From: Ornithinimicrobium pekingense DSM 21552
GTDB taxonomy: Bacteria; Actinomycetota; Actinomycetes; Actinomycetales; Dermatophilaceae
NCBI RefSeq assembly: GCF_000421185.1
Contig: NZ_ATWJ01000014.1
Span: forward strand, 1-64,000
Direction: 5' to 3'
DNA length: 64,000 bases
In this document: piece by piece, positions 35,631-43,976 of the stretch
How positions within the stretch are numbered: the first letter of the stretch is position 1
Layout of the letters: each line of letters begins with the position of its first letter
Program-made: the position numbers and the translations under genes
Notes under the pieces: generated by a model
Told to the model about the DNA's origin: nothing
The model's input: only the letters and a program-made list of their open reading frames with translations
Database searches by the model: none

Positions 35631-36494
35631 GTGCAGGTCCTCCCCGAGCAGGTATGGCGCGAGCGCGCCGCGGCGCACGCCGCTGCCGTCGAGCAGCTGT
35701 CGGCCGACCGGCTCGCCCGTCGGGTGCAGGGCCGCAGGCACCCGGTCGACGACTTCCTGTGGGAGTACTACGCCTTCCGTCCCGCGCAGCTGGCCCGCTG
35801 GCACCCCGGGGCCGGGGTCGGGCTGGAGGGGGCCACCGAGCGGGCGGGCTGGTCGTTCTACACGGTGGCCGACGGCACGGCATACCTCGACCTCGAGCGG
35901 TTCCGGGACCGGCGCGGCCGGGCCGTCGGCTTCGTGCGCGACCTGCTCACCGCGACCCTGTCGCGGCCCGGACGGTTCGGCTGCTTCGGCCTGCACGAGT
36001 GGGCGATGGTCTACCGCGCCGGAGAGGATGAGGTGCGGCACGGCGGGTGGCCGCTGCGGCTGGGCAGCGCCGGCACCGACGAGGTCGTCGAGACGCACAC
36101 GGTCGCCTGCTCCCACTTCGACGCCTACCGGTTCTTCACCCCGGACGCGGCACCGCGCAACACCCTGACCCCGACCCGGGAGGGCCAGCTGGCGATGGAG
36201 CAGCCCGGCTGCCTGCACGCCGGCATGGACCTCTACAAGTGGTGCTTCAAGCTGGCCCCCACGGTGCCCAGCGAGATCACGGTGGAGGCCTTCGGGCTGG
36301 CGCGCGACGTCCGCGAGCTGGACATGCGCGCCGCGCCCTACGACCTGCGCGAGCTGGGCTACGAGCCGGTGCGGATCGAGACGGCCGAGGGCAGGGCGGA
36401 GTACGCCCGGGCCCAGCGCGGCTTCACGGTGCGTAGCAACGCGCTGCGCCGCCGGCTGCTCGAGACCCTCGACGTGCTCGGCCCCGTGGGCTGA
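35631..36494 (+). CDS. Conserved actinobacterial protein annotated as 3-methyladenine DNA glycosylase, 287 aa
   Basis: Matches a widely conserved actinobacterial family often labelled 3-methyladenine DNA glycosylase. Seen: VDDFLWEYYAFRPAQLARWHPG near residue 40, FGLHEWAMVYR and HTVACSHFDAYRFFTPDAAP, then EQPGCLHAGMDLYKWCFKL. No helix-hairpin-helix or MPG fold is evident, so the label is transferred and unproven; the many conserved His, Asp and Cys suggest an enzyme or metal site. GTG at 35631 with TACCGT 8 nt upstream. Confidence 0.8.
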   Translation: MQVLPEQVWRERAAAHAAAVEQLSADRLARRVQGRRHPVDDFLWEYYAFRPAQLARWHPGAGVGLEGATERAGWSFYTVADGTAYLDLERFRDRRGRAVGFVRDLLTATLSRPGRFGCFGLHEWAMVYRAGEDEVRHGGWPLRLGSAGTDEVVETHTVACSHFDAYRFFTPDAAPRNTLTPTREGQLAMEQPGCLHAGMDLYKWCFKLAPTVPSEITVEAFGLARDVRELDMRAAPYDLRELGYEPVRIETAEGRAEYARAQRGFTVRSNALRRRLLETLDVLGPVG

Positions 36495-36515
36495 GCAGCG
36501 CCGCCACGCAGCGGG

Positions 36516-37616
36516 TCAGACCAGCTGGTACATCCAGCCGTGCCGGTCCTCGGCGCGGCCGTACTGGATGTCGAGCAGCTCCTGGCGCAGCGACATCGTC
36601 ACCTCGTGGCTCTGCGGCATGGCGACCTCGCCGCCGTTCCACGCGAGGCGGCCGACCGGCGTGATGACCGCGGCCGTGCCGCAGGCGAAGACCTCGGTGA
36701 TCTCGCCGCTGGCGACGCCCTCGCGCCACTCGTCGATGGTGAAGCGGCGCTCCTGCACCTGCAGGCCGCGCTCGCGGGCCAGCTCCAGCAGCGAGGAGCG
36801 GGTGACACCCGGCAGGATCGTGCCGGTCAGCTCGGGGGTGACCACCCGCCCGTCGGCGTAGAGGAAGAACAGGTTCATGCCGCCCAGCTCCTCGACGTAC
36901 CGGTGCTCCTGGGCGTCGAGGAAGACGACCTGGTCGCAGCCGTTCTCGATGCCCTCGGCCTGGGAGGCGAGGGAGGAGGCGTAGTTGCCGCCGCACTTGG
37001 CGGCGCCGGTGCCGCCGAGGGCCGCGCGGACGTACTGCTCGCTGACCCACAGGCTGACCGGCTTCAGGCCGCCGGTGAAGTAGGCCCCCGCCGGGGAGCA
37101 GATGACCGAGAAGAGGTAGCGGTTGCTCGGGCGGACCCCGAGCGCCTCCTCGGTGGCGATCATGAACGGGCGCAGGTAGAGCGAGGTCTCCCCCGACTCC
37201 GCCGGGGGCACCCATCCCTGGTCGAGGGTGACGACCTCCTTGATCGCGTCGAGGAACATCGTCGGCGGCAGCTCGGGCATCGCCAGCCGACGGGCGGAGG
37301 CGTTGAACCGCTCGGCGTTGCGCTCGGGCCGGAAGGTCCACACCGAGCCGTCGGCGTGCCGGTAGGCCTTCATCCCCTCGAAGATCTCCTGGGCGTAGTG
37401 GAAGACCGCCGCGGAGGGGTCCAGCTGGATCGGGCCGTAGGGCACCACGCGCGGGTCGTGCCAGCCCTGCTCCCTGTCCCAGTCGATGACCGCCATGTGC
37501 TCGGTGAACAGGCTGCCGAACCCGGGGTTCTCCAGCAGCCGGGCGATCTCCTCCGGCGAACGGCGCTCGCTGCGCTCGGTGACGGCGAAGGACGTGGACG
37601 TCGGCGTCGTGGTCAT
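36516..37616 (-). CDS. ilvE: Branched-chain amino acid aminotransferase, 366 aa
   Basis: Fold type IV PLP enzyme transferring amino groups between glutamate and the keto-acids of Leu, Ile and Val. Seen: FHYAQEIFEGMKAY, the PLP lysine in GAAKCGGNYASSLA, EELGGMNLFFLY, and EVFACGTAAVITPVG. Typical class II length. ATG at 37616 with TACGCT 7 nt upstream (37629-37624), so longer readings upstream are rejected. The preceding gene on the same strand is a degenerate reductoisomerase paralogue of the same pathway. Confidence 0.95.
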   Translation of the reverse strand: MTTTPTSTSFAVTERSERRSPEEIARLLENPGFGSLFTEHMAVIDWDREQGWHDPRVVPYGPIQLDPSAAVFHYAQEIFEGMKAYRHADGSVWTFRPERNAERFNASARRLAMPELPPTMFLDAIKEVVTLDQGWVPPAESGETSLYLRPFMIATEEALGVRPSNRYLFSVICSPAGAYFTGGLKPVSLWVSEQYVRAALGGTGAAKCGGNYASSLASQAEGIENGCDQVVFLDAQEHRYVEELGGMNLFFLYADGRVVTPELTGTILPGVTRSSLLELARERGLQVQERRFTIDEWREGVASGEITEVFACGTAAVITPVGRLAWNGGEVAMPQSHEVTMSLRQELLDIQYGRAEDRHGWMYQLV

Positions 37617-37651
37617 GGGGCCGAGCGTAGTCCGCTCCCCCGACGGTCGCG

Positions 37652-38542
37652 TCAGCGGATCCAGCTCATCATTGCCCGGACCCGCCGGCCGACGTGCTCC
37701 AGCGGGTGGGCGGCGCGGGCCGCGGCGCGGCGGCTCGAGGGCTCCTGCAGGGCGTCGCCCAGCGGCTGCCCCGCGGGTCCGTACTGGCTGGCGAACCCGG
37801 CCCCGTTGATCTGGTCCACGCGGGTCAACAGGTCGTGCACGACGGCGAGGTAGGCGACCTCCTCCTCGACGCCCCGGCGCACCAGCTCCTCGAAGGCCGC
37901 CTCGACCGCCTTGCGCAGCGGCGTGTGGACCCGCTCGTCGGCCAGCTCGAGAGCGGTGGCCTGGTGCTCGACGGTGGTGACGATGGCGCCCGAGCGCAGC
38001 GAGCCCATCGCGGCGGCGTAGGCCGTCAGGGTGGCCCAGGCGGCGCCGCTGCCGTCCCGGGCGACGGCCACCAGGGCCGGGCAGCCCCGTCCGTCGAGGT
38101 ACTCGTCCCGGATGCGGTGCCCGTCGCCGACGGCCCGCAGCATCGCCAGGTCGACGCCCTCGGGCACGCTGAGCGCACCGGGCAGCACCTGGGCGCCGGA
38201 GGTCACGATGACGAGGTCGCCGGGCTCGGTGTGCTCGTCGAGCAGCCGCTGCAGGTCGGCGGTGTCCATGGCGCCGGGGGCGGCGCTGCCGTCGTCGGCC
38301 TCCGGGACCAGCACGATGTCGCAGTGGTGGACGGCCTCCTCGGGCCGCGCCACGTTGAGTCCCTCCATCTCGGCGCTGGCCGCACGCCGGCTGTCCGGGT
38401 CGGTGCCGACCCACACGTCGACGCCGGAGTCGCGCAGGTTGAGCGCGTGCGCCTCCGCGACGGCGTCGTAGCCGAGGACGGCGACCTGCCGGTCCTGCAG
38501 CAGGGTCAGGTCGGCGGAGTCGGGGTCCAGCACGGTGCTCAC
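37652..38542 (-). CDS. Degenerate ketol-acid reductoisomerase (IlvC) paralogue, 296 aa
   Basis: Alignable with IlvC along its length: AHALNLRDSGVDVWVGTDPDS matches the N-terminal Rossmann region, and LVAVARDGSGAAWATLTAYAAAMG plus the C-terminal YLAVVHDLLTRVDQINGAG match the knotted domain. The NADPH loop GYGxQGxA is replaced by GYDAVAEA, and the region of the Mg-binding Asp/Glu (FGEQAVLCGG in IlvC) reads LADERVHTPL. Catalysis is therefore doubtful; a regulatory or structural role is possible. GTG at 38542 has TAGGGT 7 nt upstream (38555-38550). Confidence 0.75.
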   Translation of the reverse strand: MSTVLDPDSADLTLLQDRQVAVLGYDAVAEAHALNLRDSGVDVWVGTDPDSRRAASAEMEGLNVARPEEAVHHCDIVLVPEADDGSAAPGAMDTADLQRLLDEHTEPGDLVIVTSGAQVLPGALSVPEGVDLAMLRAVGDGHRIRDEYLDGRGCPALVAVARDGSGAAWATLTAYAAAMGSLRSGAIVTTVEHQATALELADERVHTPLRKAVEAAFEELVRRGVEEEVAYLAVVHDLLTRVDQINGAGFASQYGPAGQPLGDALQEPSSRRAAARAAHPLEHVGRRVRAMMSWIR

Positions 38543-38611
38543 GGGCTCCACCCTAAGCGCGCGCACCGCATACCTCGCCCGCGCCCACCCGGCCGTGCGC
38601 CCGGGTGGGGC

Positions 38612-39457
38612 TCAGCGCAGGAAGAGGCGGCGCAGGCGCACGGTCGTCAACCACAGGCCCGCAGCGGTCATGCCCAGGAAGTAGCCGACGTGGACCAGCG
38701 TCGCGCCGGTCAGGTGCCCGAACGACAGCTGGCGCATCAGCTCGACGCCGTGCCACAACGGCATCGCCATGACGAACCACTGGATCGCCTCGGGGTAGAC
38801 GGTGATCGGGTAGAGGGTGGCCGAGAAGAGGAACATCGGCAGCATGACGAAGTTGATGAGGTCCATCTGCTGGAACGTCGTCAGGTAGCTGGTGACGCCC
38901 ATCCCCAGCGCCGCGAAGCCGAGGGCGATGAGCACCGCGACCGGCACCATGAGCAGCGCCCACCAGCTGGTGACCAGGCCCATGACGGCCAGCACCCCGA
39001 GGAAGCCCAGGGCGTAGATGAACCCCCGGAACAGCGCCATGAGGATCTCGCCGAGGGCCACGTCGAGCGGCCCGAGGCTGGTCTGCAGCATCGCCTGGTA
39101 GAGCTTGGCGAAGCGCAGCTTGAAGAAGACGTTCCACGTCGAGTCGTAGATCGCGCCGTTCATCGCCGAGGTCGCCAGCAGCGCCGGGGCGATGTAGGCG
39201 GCGTACGGGATCGGCTCGCCGGCCGGGCCGGTGACGTCGCCCACCAGCCCGCCCATGCCGATGCCCATCGCCAGCAGGTAGAAGACCGGCTCGAAGAAGC
39301 CCGAGACCAGGATCATCCAGTTCTGGTTGCGGATGACGGTGAAGCCGCGCTCCAGGACCGCGGCCACGTTGCCCGAGGAGAGCGAGCGCAGGGGCAGGCG
39401 CCGGGTGTGCGGTGCCGCCAGGGTGGTCGTGGGCGGCACGGGTGCGGGGGTCGTCAC
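38612..39457 (-). CDS. ABC-2 type exporter permease (second subunit), 281 aa
   Basis: Six membrane helices of the ABC-2/NodJ class. Seen: ERGFTVIRNQNWMILVSGFF and ALLATSAMNGAIYDSTWNVFFKLRFAKLYQAML, PLWHGVELMRQLSFG near the last helix pair. Homologous to the neighbouring permease, so the exporter is a heterodimer. GTG at 39457 overlaps the neighbour's stop (GTGA). A proline/threonine-rich N-terminus (TTPAPVPPTTT) precedes helix 1. Confidence 0.9.
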   Translation of the reverse strand: MTTPAPVPPTTTLAAPHTRRLPLRSLSSGNVAAVLERGFTVIRNQNWMILVSGFFEPVFYLLAMGIGMGGLVGDVTGPAGEPIPYAAYIAPALLATSAMNGAIYDSTWNVFFKLRFAKLYQAMLQTSLGPLDVALGEILMALFRGFIYALGFLGVLAVMGLVTSWWALLMVPVAVLIALGFAALGMGVTSYLTTFQQMDLINFVMLPMFLFSATLYPITVYPEAIQWFVMAMPLWHGVELMRQLSFGHLTGATLVHVGYFLGMTAAGLWLTTVRLRRLFLR

Positions 39458-40326
39458 GAGCGCAGCCTCCGGGTGTAGAAGCGGACCGCCAGCATCAGCC
39501 CCGCGACGGTGCAGGCCAGCAGGAAGCCCACGTGCACGGTGAGCATCAGCGGGGACAGCGGCGCCCCGTAGGTGGCCAGCCGGGCCAGCTCGGTGCCGTG
39601 CCACACCGGCGAGATCCAGCCGATCCACTGCAGGTAGACCGGCATCACCGACAGCGGGAAGAAGGTGCCGGCGAAGAGGAACATCGGCATCACGACGAAG
39701 CGCTGGATGAAGGCGAACTGGAAGCCCTCGTCGGTCAGCGTCGCGGCGTAGGCCTGCAGCGGGGCGCCGAAGGCCGTCGCGGCGAGGACACCGACCGGGA
39801 TGACCAGGAACGACCAGCCGCTGGGCGCGGCGCCGAAGGCCAGCATGACGAGCCAGAAGATCGCCGCCTGCACCAGGAAGCGGATGACGACCGCCACGAG
39901 GTGGCCGAGGGCGATCTGGCCCGGGCTGACCGCGGTCGCCATCGGGGCGTAGTAGAGGCGCTGCCACTTGAACCCGGCCATCACGGGGTAGGTCATCTCG
40001 GCGGTCACCGACATCACCACGGTCGAGACCAGGAGGGCGGGGGCCACGAACGTCAGGTAGTCGACCCCGTCGACCGCCCCGACCCCGGAGCTGACCAGCG
40101 TGCCCAGCCCGATGCCCATCGCGACCATGTAGAGGAGGGGCTGGCCGACGGAGTAGAGCACGATCGGCCAGAAGTAGGCCCGCATGCCCCGCAGGACGGT
40201 CTCGGCGTAGTACCAGACCCCCCGGGCGCGGGCGCGCGCGGCCATGACGGCGTGCTCCGGCGCACGGCCGGAGTAGGCGAGCGCGGTGGCGTCGGCGTCG
40301 GCCTCGACGCGGGCGTGGTCAGTCAA
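39454..40326 (-). CDS. ABC-2 type exporter permease (first subunit), 290 aa
   Basis: Six-helix ABC-2 permease: RAYFWPIVLYSVGQPLLYMV, ALLVSTVVMSVTAEMTYPVMAGFKW and SPVWHGTELARLATYG, the last matching PLWHGVELMRQ in the partner. Overlaps the ATPase gene upstream by 8 nt and the second permease downstream by 4 nt. The set resembles NodIJ/daunorubicin-type exporters for lipids, glycolipids or drugs; cargo unknown. Confidence 0.9.
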   Translation of the reverse strand: MTDHARVEADADATALAYSGRAPEHAVMAARARARGVWYYAETVLRGMRAYFWPIVLYSVGQPLLYMVAMGIGLGTLVSSGVGAVDGVDYLTFVAPALLVSTVVMSVTAEMTYPVMAGFKWQRLYYAPMATAVSPGQIALGHLVAVVIRFLVQAAIFWLVMLAFGAAPSGWSFLVIPVGVLAATAFGAPLQAYAATLTDEGFQFAFIQRFVVMPMFLFAGTFFPLSVMPVYLQWIGWISPVWHGTELARLATYGAPLSPLMLTVHVGFLLACTVAGLMLAVRFYTRRLRS

Positions 40327-41245
40327 CGAGGCTCCTCCCGGTCAGCCGGAGGAAGACGTCCTCCAGGGAGGAGCGGCGCACGAGGGAGGTGACGGGGTGC
40401 AGGCCGCGGCGCCCGATCTCCTCCAGGGAGGCCTCGCCGTCGGCGGTGTAGATGAGGATGCGGTCGGGCAGGACCTCGTTGCGCACGCCCACGCCCTCCA
40501 GCTCGGCGACGACCCGTGCGTTGCGCTCGGAACCGAAACGCACCTCGACGACCTCACGGGTGGAGTGGTCCCGGATCAGCTCGCGCGGCGAGCCCTGCGC
40601 CATGATCCGGCCCTGGTCGACCACGATGAGCCGGTCGCACAGCTGCTCGGCCTCGTCCATGAAATGGGTCGTGACCACGAGCGTGGTGCCCGCCTCCTTG
40701 AGCCGGAAGAGCCGGTCCCACAGGATGTGCCGGGCCTGGGGGTCCAGGCCGGTGGTCGGCTCGTCGAGCAGCAGGATGCGGGGTTCGTTGACCAGGCCCC
40801 GGGCGATGGTGAGCCGGCGCTTCATACCCCCGGAGAGGTTGCCCACCTTCTCGGTCGCCTTGGCCTCGAGCTGGGCGAAGGCGAGCAGCTCCTCGGACTT
40901 GGGCAGCAGGTAGGAGCGGGGCAGGCCGAAGTAGCGGCCGTACATGACGATGTTCTCGCGGACCCGCAGCTCCTCGTCGAGGTTGTCCTGCTGCGGGATC
41001 ACGCCCAGGTGCGCGCGGACCTCGGGACCGTGGTCGGCGGGGTCCATCCCGAGCACCTGCAGCTCGCCGCCGGAGCGGTCGAGGGTGCCGCCGATCATCC
41101 GCATCGTCGTCGACTTGCCGGCGCCGTTGGGACCGAGCAGACCGAAGCTCTCCCCCGGCTGGACCTCGAAGTCGATGCCGTCGACGGCGGTGAAGTCGCC
41201 GTACACCTTGCGCAAGCCACGTGCGCTGATCACCGGTTCTGCCAC
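40319..41245 (-). CDS. ABC exporter ATP-binding protein, NodI/DrrA-like, 308 aa
   Basis: Walker A GPNGAGKSTTM near residue 42, signature LSGGMKRRLTIARG, Walker B LLLDEPTTGLDP and switch VTTHFMDEAEQLCD. The C-terminal 80 residues form a DrrA-type tail. GTG at 41245 has TAGAGT 8 nt upstream on the minus strand (41259-41254). It shares its upstream region, which holds repeat array B, with divergent nfo. First gene of the exporter unit. Confidence 0.93.
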   Translation of the reverse strand: MAEPVISARGLRKVYGDFTAVDGIDFEVQPGESFGLLGPNGAGKSTTMRMIGGTLDRSGGELQVLGMDPADHGPEVRAHLGVIPQQDNLDEELRVRENIVMYGRYFGLPRSYLLPKSEELLAFAQLEAKATEKVGNLSGGMKRRLTIARGLVNEPRILLLDEPTTGLDPQARHILWDRLFRLKEAGTTLVVTTHFMDEAEQLCDRLIVVDQGRIMAQGSPRELIRDHSTREVVEVRFGSERNARVVAELEGVGVRNEVLPDRILIYTADGEASLEEIGRRGLHPVTSLVRRSSLEDVFLRLTGRSLVD

Positions 41246-41294
41246 GTCGCAGGACTCTACGTCGGACGGCCGACAAACCTCCAACCCTTATCGA

Positions 41295-41374
41295 CCGACG
41301 ACGCCGTCTGCACGCCCCCACCCCCACCGACGACGGCGTATGTACGCCCCCACCACCACCGAGGACGGTCGTCC
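41295..41374 (-). repeat. 32-bp-period tandem repeat array B (2.5 units, minus orientation)
   Basis: Units start at 41295, 41327 and 41359, contiguous, period exactly 32 bp. Plus-strand core is CCGACGACGCCG followed by TGCACGCCCCCACC; the second unit has ATGTACG in place of CTGCACG. Same family and orientation as array A1. It lies between the divergent ABC-ATPase and nfo promoters. Confidence 0.9.
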
Positions 41375-41385
41375 GGTCCTCTGCC

Positions 41386-41401
41386 TAGAGTGGCGGGTAT
41401 G
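41386..41401 (+). promoter_or_regulatory. Leaderless-type -10 element of nfo
   Basis: TAGAGT (41386-41391), 7 nt, then ATG at 41399. No ribosome-binding site. Array B ends about 12 bp upstream, where the -35 box would lie. Confidence 0.6.
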
Positions 41402-42193
41402 ACGATCAGGATCGGTGCGCACGTGGACCAGGCCGACCCGGTGGCCGAGGCGCTCGCACGGGGCACGACGCTCGTGCAGCACTTCCTCGGCGACCCGCAG
41501 GGGTTCAAGGGACCGGAGGTCCGCTATCCCGGGGGCGCCCCGGCGCTGCGTGCCGCGGCGGAGGAGGCCGGGGTCGACCTCTACGTGCACGCGCCCTACA
41601 TCGTCAACGTCGCCACGACCAACAACCGCATCCGCATCCCGAGCCGCAAGCTCCTGCAGCAGCACGTCGACGCGGCGGCCGAGATCGGGGCCAAGGGGCT
41701 GATCGTCCACGGCGGGCACGTCAACAAGGGCGACGACCCGGCCAAGGGTTTCGACAACTGGCGCAAGGCGATCGAGGCGACGGACCTCACGGTGCCCGTG
41801 CTCATCGAGAACACCGCCGGTGGCGACAACGCCATGGCCCGCCGGCTGGAGCGGATCGAGGGCCTTTGGGCAGCGGTGCAAGCGGCGGACGGTGCGGAGA
41901 ACGTCGGCTTCTGCCTCGACACCTGTCACGCGTGGGCCGGAGGCATCTCGCTGACCGAGGCCGTCGAGCGGATCCACGCCATCACCGGCAGGATCGACCT
42001 CGTCCACGCCAACGACAGCCGGGACGGGTTCGACTCGGGCGCGGACCGCCACACCAGCTTCGGCGCGGGCCAGCTGGACCCCGATGAGCTGGCCAAGGTC
42101 GTCCGCGACGCCGGGGCGCCGGTGATCTGCGAGACCCCTGGTGGCCCCGAGGAGCACCAGGCCGACTTCGCCTGGCTCCGCGACCGGGTCTGA
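41399..42193 (+). CDS. nfo: Deoxyribonuclease IV (AP endonuclease, Nfo family), 264 aa
   Basis: Zinc-dependent AP endonuclease for base-excision repair, a TIM barrel. Seen: GAHVDQA at the start, DLYVHAPYIVNVAT, GLIVHGGHVNKG, VLIENTAGG, CLDTCHAWAGG and LVHANDSRDGFDSGADRH, then VICETPG, giving the His/Asp/Glu ligands of three zinc ions. Unusual setting: bracketed by repeat arrays B and C in inverted orientation. Confidence 0.93.
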   Translation: MTIRIGAHVDQADPVAEALARGTTLVQHFLGDPQGFKGPEVRYPGGAPALRAAAEEAGVDLYVHAPYIVNVATTNNRIRIPSRKLLQQHVDAAAEIGAKGLIVHGGHVNKGDDPAKGFDNWRKAIEATDLTVPVLIENTAGGDNAMARRLERIEGLWAAVQAADGAENVGFCLDTCHAWAGGISLTEAVERIHAITGRIDLVHANDSRDGFDSGADRHTSFGAGQLDPDELAKVVRDAGAPVICETPGGPEEHQADFAWLRDRV

Positions 42194-42197
42194 GGGC

Positions 42198-42420
42198 GCA
42201 CCACGTCCTCGGTCGGGTGGGGGGGGGTCGGGTGGAGGGCGTGCACCCGACGTCGTCGGTCGGGTGGAGGGCGTGCACCCGACGTCGTCGGTCGGGTGGA
42301 GGGCGTGCACCCGACGTCGTCGGTCGGGTGGAGGGCGTGCACCCGACGTCGTCGGTCGGGTGGAGGGCGTGCACCCGACGTCGTCGGTCGGGTGGAGGGC
42401 GTGCACCCGACGTCGTCGGT
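42198..42420 (+). repeat. 32-bp-period tandem repeat array C (6 units plus a degenerate leader)
   Basis: Six units starting at 42241, 42273, 42305, 42337, 42369 and 42401. The first five are identical 32-bp units: GTGCACCCGACGTCGTCGG followed by TCGGGTGGAGGGC; the sixth is cut at the array end. A degenerate copy with GTCCTCGG and a G9 run precedes them (42198-42240). The array fills the gap between the nfo stop and the convergent sixA stop at 42423. Confidence 0.95.
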
Positions 42421-42422
42421 GA

Positions 42423-42938
42423 TCAGGCCCGGGCGGTGTGGAAGGCGACGAGCCGGGCCTGGCCGCTGTCCAGCTCGGCCCAGTCGACGTCGAGGGTCAG
42501 CACCGCGCAGCTCGCCGTCGGGACGTGGTCCTCGACGGCGTCCAGCGCGCGTCGGTCGGAGCGCTGCTGGTCGGCGAGCCCCGCGGTGACGATGCCCATC
42601 ACCGGCTGGTGCCCCACCAGCCACAGCGTGGCCGTCTCCTCCGGCACCTCGCGGACGGCGTCGAGCACCTGGGCGGGGCCCCCGTCGTAGAGCCCGCGAC
42701 CACCCCATACCTCGACGTCGGGCACCCCGGCCCCGGCCAGCAGCTGCTCGGTCGTCTGCCGGGTGCGGGCCGCAGGCGATGACAGCACCAGGTCGGGCAG
42801 GAGCTCCTCCTCGGCGAGCCACCGGCCGAGCACCTGCGCGTCGGCCACGCCGCGCGGCGCGAGCTCGCGGGAGTAGTCACCCTGGGGGTGCGACTGCTCG
42901 GCCTTGGCGTGCCGGACGACGACGAGCGTGCGGGTCAT
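42423..42938 (-). CDS. sixA: SixA-type phosphohistidine phosphatase, 171 aa
   Basis: Histidine phosphatase superfamily, short branch. Seen: VVVRHAKAEQ (catalytic RHG variant) at residue 6, SSPAARTRQTTEQLL near 53 and VGHQPVMG with the second His near 108. SixA removes phosphate from His of phosphotransfer proteins. ATG at 42938 has TAGCGT 6 nt upstream (42950-42945). Its stop lies 3 bp after repeat array C, so the array could serve as a transcription end. Confidence 0.9.
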   Translation of the reverse strand: MTRTLVVVRHAKAEQSHPQGDYSRELAPRGVADAQVLGRWLAEEELLPDLVLSSPAARTRQTTEQLLAGAGVPDVEVWGGRGLYDGGPAQVLDAVREVPEETATLWLVGHQPVMGIVTAGLADQQRSDRRALDAVEDHVPTASCAVLTLDVDWAELDSGQARLVAFHTARA

Positions 42939-42971
42939 GCCCCCACGCTAGCGCCGGGCACCGCCCCCGCG

Positions 42972-43916
42972 TCAGCCCGTCGCGACCACGTGGTCCAGGC
43001 GCCCGTGGTCCCGGTATGCGGTGAGCTGGCGGCTCAGGTAGCGCCCCATCCGCGGGTAGGACGCGGGGGTGCCACCACCGACGTGCGGGCTGACCAGGAC
43101 CCCGGGCGTCGACCACAGCGGGTGGCCCTCCGGCAGCGGCTCGGGGTCGGTGACGTCGAGCGCGGCCCGCAGCCGCCCGGCCGCGCACTCGCGCTGCAGC
43201 GCCTCGTTGTCGACGACCGGGCCGCGGGCGACGTTGACGACGAGGGCGTCGTCGGGCAGCGCGGCGAGCGCGGTCGCGTCCACCAGCCCCCGCGTCGCGT
43301 CGGTGAGCGGGACCGCCACCGCGAGCACGTCAGCTCCCGGCAGCAGGTCGGTCAGCCGGTCGATGCCGTGCACCCGCTCGACCAGGTCGTCGCCGGCCCG
43401 CTCGCGGCTGGCCACCGCGACCACCTCGCACTCGGCTGCCACCAACCGCTGCGCGAGCGCCCGCCCGATCCCGCCGTAGCCCAGGACCACCACCCGGGAG
43501 TCGGCCAGTGAGCGGCGCTGCCCCGCGCCGGAGCGGTCCCAGCGGCCCTCGGACTGGGCCAGGACGTAGCCGGGAATCTCCCGCTGCGAGGCGAGCATGA
43601 GCGTCAGGGCCATCTCCGCGGTCGCCGTGTCGTGGACGCCGACGGCGTTGGCCAGGTCCACGCCGGCAGGGAGGTAGCGCAGCGCGTGCTCGAAGCCCGC
43701 GCTCGCCAGCACCACGCCCCGCAGCCCGGCGATCTCGTCGAGCCGGGTCATCCACCGGCCGGCCGTGAACGGCAGCGACAGCACGTCGACGTCGCGCCCG
43801 CCCCCGGGCGGCGTCTGCAGGTCCCGGGGGTCGTAGGGCAGCACCTCGACGCCCTCGACGGGGTCGAGGTGCTCGACGAACACGGTGGGAACGGCGACGG
43901 TCGGGGAGGAGGTCAC
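42972..43916 (-). CDS. D-2-hydroxyacid dehydrogenase family protein, 314 aa
   Basis: NAD-dependent oxidoreductase with VVVLGYGGIGRALAQRL (Rossmann) near residue 140, VNVARGPVVDNEAL with the catalytic Arg, DVTDPEPLPEGHPLW with the Glu and SPHVGGGT with the His. The specificity is unknown (glyoxylate/hydroxypyruvate or phosphoglycerate-like). GTG at 43916 is chosen because TAGCGT sits exactly 7 nt upstream (43929-43924); GTG at 43925 and 43943 are alternatives. Confidence 0.88.
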   Translation of the reverse strand: MTSSPTVAVPTVFVEHLDPVEGVEVLPYDPRDLQTPPGGGRDVDVLSLPFTAGRWMTRLDEIAGLRGVVLASAGFEHALRYLPAGVDLANAVGVHDTATAEMALTLMLASQREIPGYVLAQSEGRWDRSGAGQRRSLADSRVVVLGYGGIGRALAQRLVAAECEVVAVASRERAGDDLVERVHGIDRLTDLLPGADVLAVAVPLTDATRGLVDATALAALPDDALVVNVARGPVVDNEALQRECAAGRLRAALDVTDPEPLPEGHPLWSTPGVLVSPHVGGGTPASYPRMGRYLSRQLTAYRDHGRLDHVVATG

Positions 43917-43976
43917 CTGGCTCACGCTACGACGCTCCGTCACCACCCGGTCCAGGTGGGTCGGGTCTCGCCCGGC

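Noticed and set aside
35631-36494. Confident assignment as DNA-3-methyladenine glycosylase
   Set aside because: None of the known glycosylase folds or catalytic motifs can be recognised; only the database-style family label fits.
42198-42420. Array C as a CRISPR array
   Set aside because: The 32-bp units are contiguous and identical with no unique spacers, and no cas gene is in the window.
41288-42690. Long open frames across array C and nfo on either strand
   Set aside because: They arise from the 32-bp repeat (96 bp is three units in frame) and from antisense reading of nfo; no start signal or family motif supports them.
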